DNA from: Paenibacillus sp. FSL H7-0326
GTDB taxonomy: Bacteria; Bacillota; Bacilli; Paenibacillales; Paenibacillaceae
Direction: 5' to 3'
Length of the DNA: 64,000 nt
Assembly (NCBI RefSeq): GCF_001955535.1
Contig: NZ_MPVN01000004.1
Span: forward strand, 434,001 to 498,000
Every line of letters starts with the position of its first letter. Position 1 is the stretch's first letter. The notes below the pieces were generated by a model. It worked only from the letters and a program-made list of their open reading frames with translations, had not been told where the DNA came from and searched no databases. Positions 50,591 to 57,856 of the stretch are shown here, piece after piece. A program made the translations under genes and the position numbers.

Positions 50591-51397
50591 ATGATAGAGC
50601 GTAAGGAACAAGCGTCTGGCGGGACGGCAGATCAAACTCAATCCCCCGTGAGAACCGTACCGACGGTGCCGATCTTTGGCATTCCGTTTTCGCGCATGAA
50701 TATGAAGGACACCGTGGCTTATCTGACCGAAGCGATACAGGCCGGTAAGCCTCATCAGATCATTACAGGCAACCCGATCATGGTCATGGCAGCGCTGAAT
50801 GATCCGAAATATATGGAAATTATGAAGTCGGCCGAGCTGGTCGTTCCAGATGGTACCGGTGTAGTCTGGGCAGCCGAATACTGCGGTGTTCCTGTAGCAG
50901 AGCGTGTTGCCGGATTTGATCTGTTACATGAACTCATGCATGTTGGTGAATCCTATCAGTGGAGAGTGTATTTGCTCGGTTCTACAGAAGAAGTGATTCA
51001 AGAGACAGCAAGCAGGTTACAAAAGCAATATCCTGGCATCGTGGTGTGCGGATATCGCGATGGCTTCTTCGGTGAGCCCGAAGATCCGGAAGTCATTGCG
51101 CAGATTCGTGCAGCGAGCCCGCACCTGCTGTTTGTAGCCAGGGGTGCAGACACCCAGGAGCCTTGGATTGGTAAATATAAGGAGCAGCTCGGCGTTCCGC
51201 TGATGATGGGCGTGGGCGGCAGCTTCGATATTATTTCCGGCAGGTCTAAGCGTGCACCGGTCGTATTCCAGAAGCTGAGAGCGGAATGGCTGTACCGGCT
51301 GCTCAAGGAACCGAAGCGGGCCAAGCGCATGCTTGCCTTGCCGCAGTTTGTACTCAAGGTAAAACGTGAGAAAAAAAACGTGACGAAAATAGTGTAA
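50591..51397 (+). CDS. tagA: WecG/TagA-family N-acetylmannosaminyltransferase
   Basis: A GT26 protein of about 268 residues, expected to transfer ManNAc from UDP-ManNAc to undecaprenyl-PP-GlcNAc. Motifs: IFGIPFSRMNMKDTVAYL (about 31-48), ITGNPIMVMAA, VVPDGTGVVWAA with the likely catalytic Asp (about 92-103), LLGSTEEVIQ, and GVGGSFDIISGRSKRAP. A TTG at 50582 is a possible alternative start. MnaA in this window makes its donor, and CsaB just upstream probably modifies the same polymer. Confidence 0.9.
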   Translation: MIERKEQASGGTADQTQSPVRTVPTVPIFGIPFSRMNMKDTVAYLTEAIQAGKPHQIITGNPIMVMAALNDPKYMEIMKSAELVVPDGTGVVWAAEYCGVPVAERVAGFDLLHELMHVGESYQWRVYLLGSTEEVIQETASRLQKQYPGIVVCGYRDGFFGEPEDPEVIAQIRAASPHLLFVARGADTQEPWIGKYKEQLGVPLMMGVGGSFDIISGRSKRAPVVFQKLRAEWLYRLLKEPKRAKRMLALPQFVLKVKREKKNVTKIV

Positions 51398-51557
51398 ATC
51401 GTGTGAAAATACAGGAAGATCTGTTAAAAACAATGTTTTTTGCTAGAAAAAAAGAATAGTAATTCAGAGGTCAAGAGAGTATAATGCTGTTCAGTTGGGT
51501 CATGGACAGATTCGTGAAGGATTCTTTGTTTTTAAAAATTGGGGGTTGAATGAACAA

Positions 51558-52679
51558 ATGTTAATGTTCTATATCTTGGGATTTATCGTGGCTCTCGGAC
51601 TTGCGGTAGGACTTACGCCTCTCGTGAAGAAGTTTGCGGTAAATGTGGGAGCCGTTGACGTGCCTGATGCACGGAAGGTTCATACCAAGATTATGCCTAG
51701 ACTCGGTGGTCTCGGTATTTTTCTTGCTTTCATGGTCACGATGCTGGCGCTGCTTCCGTTTGTTTCGGAATACTTCACTGCAAGAGATTCCCGATTCATC
51801 CAAGCTTTTATGATTGGCGGTACAATGATTGCCCTGATCGGTGCGCTAGATGACCGGTTCCAATTGTCGGCCAAGGTTAAATTTTTAGCTCAGATTATTA
51901 CGGCGTGTGTCGTTGTGTTCGGATTTCAGATCCGTATAGATTTTGTAAATATTCCTTTTGCTGATGCTTACTCATCACTTGAACTATGGATCTCGATTCC
52001 GCTGACGATCTTCTGGATTGTCGGTGTGACGAATGCGATCAACCTGATCGATGGACTCGATGGTCTTGCTGCGGGTGTGTCTGCCATTGCGATTGGTACG
52101 ATTGCGGTGATGTCCTTCATTATGGGCAACGTTACGACTGCACTCATCTGTCTTGTATTGCTCGGCAGTATTATCGGATTCTTGTTCTTTAACTTTCATC
52201 CGGCCAAGATCTTCATGGGAGATACAGGATCACTGTTCCTGGGCTTCAGTCTTGCTATGCTCTCACTTCTTGGATTTAAGCAGATCGCTGTCGTATCCTT
52301 GATCACACCGCTGATTATTATCGCTGTGCCATTGTCCGATACGCTGTTTGCGATTCTTCGCCGCTTCTTGAACAAGAAGCCGATCTTCGCACCGGATAAA
52401 GGTCACTTGCATCACCGTCTGCGTGAGCTTGGCTTCAGCCACCGTCAAACGGTGCTGATTATCTACGGTATTGCCGCATTCTTCGGCGTGCTTGCCGTGA
52501 TCCAGTCTTCTGCGACGATGCATGAAGCGAACTGGGTTACGTTTGTTGTGATCTGTGTCATGATGTTCTTCCTGCAGATCGGTGCAGAGGTCATCGGCCT
52601 GATCGATAAAACCAAGCGTCCGCTGATCAACTTCTTCATGAAGCTGAGAGTGAAGGCGTCCGAGTCTCGCACGAAATAA
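51558..52679 (+). CDS. tagO: Undecaprenyl-phosphate GlcNAc-1-phosphate transferase (TagO/WecA)
   Basis: A 373-residue membrane enzyme with about eleven helices that starts the cell-wall polymer on undecaprenyl phosphate. Motifs: VPDARKVHTKIMPRLGG (about 35-51), ALDDRFQLSAKVKF (about 97-110), NLIDGLDGLAAGVSA (about 161-175), FMGDTGSLFLGF (about 219-230), and the HLHHRL loop near 283. ATG 51558 lies behind GGGGGT, and TTG 51546 is an alternative. Placed after tagA, completing a polymer-initiation module. Confidence 0.93.
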   Translation: MLMFYILGFIVALGLAVGLTPLVKKFAVNVGAVDVPDARKVHTKIMPRLGGLGIFLAFMVTMLALLPFVSEYFTARDSRFIQAFMIGGTMIALIGALDDRFQLSAKVKFLAQIITACVVVFGFQIRIDFVNIPFADAYSSLELWISIPLTIFWIVGVTNAINLIDGLDGLAAGVSAIAIGTIAVMSFIMGNVTTALICLVLLGSIIGFLFFNFHPAKIFMGDTGSLFLGFSLAMLSLLGFKQIAVVSLITPLIIIAVPLSDTLFAILRRFLNKKPIFAPDKGHLHHRLRELGFSHRQTVLIIYGIAAFFGVLAVIQSSATMHEANWVTFVVICVMMFFLQIGAEVIGLIDKTKRPLINFFMKLRVKASESRTK

Positions 52680-52738
52680 GAAGTGAATTGAACAGCCATT
52701 ATATCATCTATAATTTAAACCTTTGAACTATTATTAAC

Positions 52739-52774
52739 CAGCCTTGTTCCTATTTAGGGAATAAGGCTTTTTTT
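52739..52774 (+). terminator. Rho-independent terminator of the csaB-tagO operon
   Basis: AGCCTT-G-TTCC pairs with GGAA-T-AAGGCT, followed by TTTTTTT. Confidence 0.88.
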
Positions 52775-52844
52775 GTTGAAACTTCTTCATATTTAACCCA
52801 GGCCATCCGATATAAGAGGTAACTATATTTAAAGGAGAGATTAT

Positions 52845-55800
52845 ATGCAGCGCATCAAACGGCCGATGGTATGGCTGCTGTTAGTAACACTTATTGTTTC
52901 ACTGTTCCCCCCTGGTTTGATTAATAAGGCAGAGGCAGCGGACAATGTATCTACGAGTTATTTTGCTCCGGATATCGAAACGCTGAAGAATACCGTTCAG
53001 TTGAAGCTCGAAGGAACGGATAAATTACTGAGTAGAGAAAATGCATATAAAGTAACAAATAAAATGCTAACAGCAACAGGTACCTATACCAAAGTTACAG
53101 GCTCAACACTCAGTGCCAGCATTCAACAATTAACATGGGATCCACTCACCTCGAAGTGGACTCGTGATACTTCAAAAGTAACTCCAGGAACCATTCAGCT
53201 TGATTTAGACAGCCCGGAAAACCGTTTTACATCTACACTAACGCTGTATCCAGGTATGAATGAAATTACTTTCTCTGGAACACAAGGCAATATGACACGG
53301 TCGGAGAGCTTCTATGTATTGTTTGACCAAGTTCCATATGTAGAGAGCTTAAGTGTACTAGGCTTGTCCCAACCTGTTACCTTGAATGAGGGGACTCAAG
53401 TGGTTATCCCAAGAAAAGATATTACCCTTCAAGGTAAAATTCAAAATGCGACGAGAGCAACGGTGGCTCTAAATGGAGGGTCAGCACTAGCAACGACATT
53501 ATTGTCGGATGGGACGTTCTACTCTCCACAATTATCACTGAATCCTGGACTTAACAATATTGTTCTCGTTATTGAGAATGGTTCAGATCGAATTACAGTA
53601 AATCACTCACTGTATTACTTTGATACCAGCAATCCGATCGTTTCTATGTACTTAGCTGACTCCGATCGTAATGCAAACAATTTATTAACAGGAACACCAA
53701 CATGGACAGGAGCGGAAGATACAGCGACATTGTATGTTCAAGCCTTAGTTCCTGATGAAGGCGATGCTGTGAGTAAGTCAATTAAGCTTAATGGTCTTGA
53801 TGTAACTCCGGTATACTTTTCTTCCCTGTCACTAGACAGCTCAGGCAAGCTGGTTACTGCAGGTAATAGCGATGTTGTTATTCAAGGTGTCGAAGGGGCC
53901 ACTTCGGCTTACCGACTAATTACATTTGCAGTTCCGAACTTTCCTTTTCTTGACGATGCAAGCGGGACTACAGCAAAAAGCCAAAGACACACATTAAATA
54001 TTACCTACGGTTCAACAATAGTGAACAAGGCTGCAAATTTCAATTTTGCTCAAGGTGAAGTCGTAATTAGTCAGCTGTATCATTTGAAGGGCTATACAGT
54101 AGGCACAGATGGTAAAGCAACATATTCCAAAGAGAATCTTAACGGAGCAAACGTAGATTCCAGCGATTATTATATTTCCGTTAAGACGAATTCTCCTGTC
54201 ACAGATCCTAATGCCCTAACAGCAAAATACTTGCCCGTAGGCAGCAACATGACAATCAATTATGTGGGACCGGTAGAAGGTTCAACAACAGAGTATATTT
54301 ACAGAATTTCTGGTTTCCAGAACGGGAATCAAACCGTTCGTTTCCAATATTCCGGATCCACGCAGTATAAGGACGCTGTCATTTCATTTGTTTCCAAAAC
54401 TTATATTTATGTCTCTAACCTGACGGATGGTCAGACGGTGACCATTGATTCGAATCAGACAACAAACCTGCAGGTCTCAGGGGAGTATATCGGTTTTGAT
54501 CTGAACAGCACGGCTTTCAAAGGAGAAGTGTTCGTTAACGGAACAACACCATCGGGTCTTGGAACTTGGCTGACAAACGGAAAGTTTAATCTGAATCTGC
54601 AAGTCAATGCAGACACCGGACCTTTATATTATGGTGAAAACAGAATCGTATTTACCGGAACGGTTGCAGATGATAACAATCAGTACCGGGTTGTAAGAAA
54701 AGAAATCCGCATCTATATTCTGGATGAGAATGTTTCCAACATTGATAAATTTCAGCCGGCTGTAGGCAATAACAGAGTTACCTTCCCGCTGGAATATACA
54801 GATAATGAACAATGGGCGAAGATTTTCAATCTGACTCCTGATTTCATATACAATGGCGGAACGTATACAACGAGTCTTCAAGAGCATGACATCGTTATTC
54901 GCGGTAATGGAGCATCCAAGGTGAACTTGAATCTAGGATCACAGAATTTATTCTCCTTGGATGTCACAGATACAATTATTAAGCAGACAAGCGAGTTTAC
55001 TTACAACAATAAGACATACGCCTATGAATACTTCGGCAGTTCAGCTGAATTTGTTATCCGTGTGCAGAATTTGCCTGCTGAAACGCCTGGAACCTATGTA
55101 TATAATCTGGAATTGATTAATAGCACTGGGGCGAAGACAAGCCAGCAGCTCCAATTGGTCCGAGAGGTTAAGCCTTATCGATTGTTAGCACCACAGCCGA
55201 CGGTTGATGGAGCCTATGTTGTGAATAAGAATTTTGTTCGCTTTGATATTGAAGCAGAAGGCGCCACTGAAGTATTAATCGATGGAGAGCCTGCGGTAAA
55301 GAGAACAGATCTCGGTGATGATCGCTTCTTGTATGATTATGTTGGCCTCAAGCAAGACAAAGCAAATGATATTGATATTGAGATCGTACGTGGAAGTACA
55401 ACACTTGAAGACACGATATCGGTGTATTATACAGGTGCAGTCGCAGTTGATTCCCAGTACATGGCTCCAAAAGTCGCTACTAAATACAGTGTATTTAATA
55501 AGAGTCTAGAGCTTGAGTTTCCTAAGGGAACTATTATGCAATCTACAGATTCGAGAGGGATTAATAAATATTACCCTACAACACAGCTGCTATTCGGTCT
55601 AGCAGATCCAAAAGACGGCGTAGTGGAGCGCAGAAATGATTATGGCAACATTATCGGTTTCCCGAACAACGGTCTTTCTAATGAAGAAACAGGATATCCG
55701 GTATGGGATATCCCGGATGAGTACTTCCTGCGATTCGGAGCTTCCTCTGGAGATAAACAGAATTTTACGACGATCTCTAATGTTTACTGGATCAGTGGAG

Positions 55801-56738
55801 GACTTGGAGAACGCGGAACATTAGGTTCTGCAGATTACTTGCCGCCTACCAATGGACTTGCTCCATATTCGATTGAAGGCTTGTATGGTGATCCGACAAT
55901 TGCAGCTGAACGTGAGGTTACTCCGTCGCAGCGTGGGGAACTAACACTTACTTACAACAGCAGCGTGGTTGATGAAGTGGGTTCTACAATTACCGTATTT
56001 AAATATACCTCTGATCGGGAATGGATCAATGTTGGTGGTATTGTCGACGCGAAGAACCATACCATTACTGTTCCTTTCGATGAGTTCGGTTATTATGTGG
56101 TAATGAAGCTGAGCCGCAGCTACACAGATATTACGAATCACAATTGGGCTAGAAACGTCCTGAACGCGATGTATTCTAAGGGCTTGATGGAGAATATTCG
56201 ATTTGATCAGTTTGGTACTGATGATCGCACATCGCGCGGAGAATTCGCTACGCTGCTCGTTAAGGGTATGAATCTGCCTTTGAACTATGACAATAATCAA
56301 ACCTTCGTGGATCTTGTGCCTGGGGCACGAAGCGAAACATGGGATTACGAGCATATTGAAACAGCAGCAAGAGCAGGAATTGTGACAGGACTAACGGAAG
56401 GGGTATTTGCCCCGAGCCAGCCTCTGACCCGTGAACAAGCGGCTGTGATGATCGCCCGTGCAATGAAGCTCAAGCTAGCTGCTAATGACAGCAAGCTAAC
56501 CGACAATCTGGCGAAGCTGTATGTGGATTCGGGCAGCATTAACTATTATGCGAAGCCGGCCGTCCTGGCAGTGAACAAAGCAAAAATCATGACAGGAAAT
56601 GCATTAACGGTTGCCGGACAGAGCAAGCCGCAGTACAGTTTTAATCCGCAGGGCTTCCTGACACGTGCAGAAGCAGCTAAAATTGCTGTGGAGCTGTTCA
56701 AAAAGAGCAACAAACTTTTTCCAATTAATTTAAGTTAA
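52845..56738 (+). CDS. Large S-layer-homology surface protein, C-terminal SLH domains
   Basis: A 1297-residue exported protein. Signal peptide MQRIKRPMVWLLLVTLIVSL then cleavage near KAEA-ADN (about residue 32). Residues 35-1040 are beta-rich, Ser/Thr/Asn-rich Ig-like stretches without a known enzyme motif. Three SLH domains occupy about 1090-1290: DITNHNWARNVLNAMYSKGL with TSRGEFATLLVKGMNL, then ETAARAGIVTGL with LTREQAAVMIARAM, then PAVLAVNKAKIMTG with FLTRAEAAKIAVELF. It should attach to the pyruvylated polymer made by the genes just upstream. Probably a secondary wall or S-layer-associated protein. Ribosome site AAAGGAGAG. Confidence 0.88.
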   Translation: MQRIKRPMVWLLLVTLIVSLFPPGLINKAEAADNVSTSYFAPDIETLKNTVQLKLEGTDKLLSRENAYKVTNKMLTATGTYTKVTGSTLSASIQQLTWDPLTSKWTRDTSKVTPGTIQLDLDSPENRFTSTLTLYPGMNEITFSGTQGNMTRSESFYVLFDQVPYVESLSVLGLSQPVTLNEGTQVVIPRKDITLQGKIQNATRATVALNGGSALATTLLSDGTFYSPQLSLNPGLNNIVLVIENGSDRITVNHSLYYFDTSNPIVSMYLADSDRNANNLLTGTPTWTGAEDTATLYVQALVPDEGDAVSKSIKLNGLDVTPVYFSSLSLDSSGKLVTAGNSDVVIQGVEGATSAYRLITFAVPNFPFLDDASGTTAKSQRHTLNITYGSTIVNKAANFNFAQGEVVISQLYHLKGYTVGTDGKATYSKENLNGANVDSSDYYISVKTNSPVTDPNALTAKYLPVGSNMTINYVGPVEGSTTEYIYRISGFQNGNQTVRFQYSGSTQYKDAVISFVSKTYIYVSNLTDGQTVTIDSNQTTNLQVSGEYIGFDLNSTAFKGEVFVNGTTPSGLGTWLTNGKFNLNLQVNADTGPLYYGENRIVFTGTVADDNNQYRVVRKEIRIYILDENVSNIDKFQPAVGNNRVTFPLEYTDNEQWAKIFNLTPDFIYNGGTYTTSLQEHDIVIRGNGASKVNLNLGSQNLFSLDVTDTIIKQTSEFTYNNKTYAYEYFGSSAEFVIRVQNLPAETPGTYVYNLELINSTGAKTSQQLQLVREVKPYRLLAPQPTVDGAYVVNKNFVRFDIEAEGATEVLIDGEPAVKRTDLGDDRFLYDYVGLKQDKANDIDIEIVRGSTTLEDTISVYYTGAVAVDSQYMAPKVATKYSVFNKSLELEFPKGTIMQSTDSRGINKYYPTTQLLFGLADPKDGVVERRNDYGNIIGFPNNGLSNEETGYPVWDIPDEYFLRFGASSGDKQNFTTISNVYWISGGLGERGTLGSADYLPPTNGLAPYSIEGLYGDPTIAAEREVTPSQRGELTLTYNSSVVDEVGSTITVFKYTSDREWINVGGIVDAKNHTITVPFDEFGYYVVMKLSRSYTDITNHNWARNVLNAMYSKGLMENIRFDQFGTDDRTSRGEFATLLVKGMNLPLNYDNNQTFVDLVPGARSETWDYEHIETAARAGIVTGLTEGVFAPSQPLTREQAAVMIARAMKLKLAANDSKLTDNLAKLYVDSGSINYYAKPAVLAVNKAKIMTGNALTVAGQSKPQYSFNPQGFLTRAEAAKIAVELFKKSNKLFPINLS

Positions 56739-56885
56739 AATCTTCTAACAGAGAAAGAACTGCTCCTCTGAGGCGCAGTTCTTTTCTATCTATAGAAAGA
56801 ATCATTCACTAGATTTTGTAATTTAATAGATTATAAGATACAATAGCGTTAAAATACACATTTTGCTAAAGGGTGAAGGTATCTG

Positions 56886-57227
56886 ATGAAAGCAATCTAT
56901 TCGAAAGCTCAGCTTGGCTACATGAAGGCAAAGACACAGTTTGAGAAACAAGCAGCGATTCTAGAAGTAGAGATTGAGAAGACACGCAAGACTCAGGAGA
57001 TCTCGCAGGAAGTTATGGAAGGTCTTGTTATGAAGACTGGATTCCACGATGCATATAATAATTTGATGGCAGCAGAGAATGAGCTTATTGAATGGTCCCA
57101 TGTTACGATCAAGCATGAGAAGACATACCGCGATAACAAGAAACCAATCGAGGATATGTATGAGAATTTGAATACCGATCCTAAGCTGCGTGCTCGCATC
57201 ATTGAACTGGCAATGAAGATTAAGTAA
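56886..57227 (+). CDS. Small helical protein of unknown function
   Basis: A 113-residue cytoplasmic protein with no signal peptide or membrane helix. It is rich in Lys and Glu, with heptad-like helical stretches (FEKQAAILEVEIEKTRKTQE, about 19-38, and AENELIEWSHVTIKHEKTY) suggesting a coiled coil. I do not recognise the family. It is a single-gene unit with its own terminator, lying between two SLH protein genes. Start ATG behind AAGGGTGAAGG. Confidence 0.75.
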   Translation: MKAIYSKAQLGYMKAKTQFEKQAAILEVEIEKTRKTQEISQEVMEGLVMKTGFHDAYNNLMAAENELIEWSHVTIKHEKTYRDNKKPIEDMYENLNTDPKLRARIIELAMKIK

Positions 57228-57249
57228 ATCAACTGGATAACTTAAGAGA

Positions 57250-57281
57250 TGAAGGTGCCGAAATTCGGCACCTTTTTTATA
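57250..57281 (+). terminator. Rho-independent terminator
   Basis: AAGGTGCCGAA pairs with TTCGGCACCTT (11 bp), followed by TTTTAT. Confidence 0.93.
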
Positions 57282-57766
57282 TTTTTATCGTTCTATTAGT
57301 TACGTTGCTGTTTCACCTGAGGGGATTTTGAATTTTTTTTGAAATGTTACTTAAATTGAAGTATATTCCAGTATTATTTGTGGTTACATATAACATAGAG
57401 TTTCCGCGCTATTCATCATCAATTAATTGGAACCGATATTCTATATTGAAGGATGAATCCCATCATTTTTTAATTAGTGGAAAATTTTTTTCGAAACTTC
57501 GCAACTTTTTTGAAACTACTGCGTTTAAGATGTAGAGCCAAAACGATGGAGGATTTAGGAAAGAGATTCATGGAGAATTTTGTCTATTTATTAGAAAAAT
57601 TTTCTTTACGTCTTCTAAACCGCATTGTATAATACGATAGGTAGGATTAGGAAACTACTCTATTTTTTCTTACCCTGGCTTATATTTACTAGTTTCTGTG
57701 ATCTATCACAGACATCATTTTATATGGATTTACTTGCTCAACTCTGGAAAGGGGGTGTATCGGCTA
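57282..57766 (+). other. AT-rich leader region of the S-layer gene
   Basis: 485 bp of very AT-rich DNA. A short open frame at 57344-57535 has no ribosome site and is not believed. One good sigma-A promoter lies at 57605-57633, which would give an untranslated leader of about 120-220 nt depending on the start used. Confidence 0.6.
57605..57633 (+). promoter_or_regulatory. Sigma-A-type promoter of the S-layer gene
   Basis: TTTACG (57605-57610), 17 bp, TATAAT (57628-57633). Confidence 0.6.
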
Positions 57767-57856
57767 ATGAGTAACACGGGCAACCCATTTACTAGTACTA
57801 GCAATCATAAAGAAAATAATCATGTGATGATTTCTCGAGGAGGAGAAAAAAAGGTT
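57767..57856 (+). promoter_or_regulatory. Upstream in-frame translation start of the S-layer gene
   Basis: ATG 57767 has a strong ribosome site (AAAGGGGGTG, 9-base spacing) and is in frame with the S-layer gene. It would add 30 mostly polar residues (MSNTGNPFTS onward) before the signal peptide. A second ribosome site, GAGGAGGAG, serves the ATG at 57857. Both may be used. Confidence 0.6.

Noticed and set aside
57344..57535. A 63-codon open frame upstream of the S-layer gene
   Set aside because: No ribosome binding site, AT-driven composition, and it lies in the promoter region.
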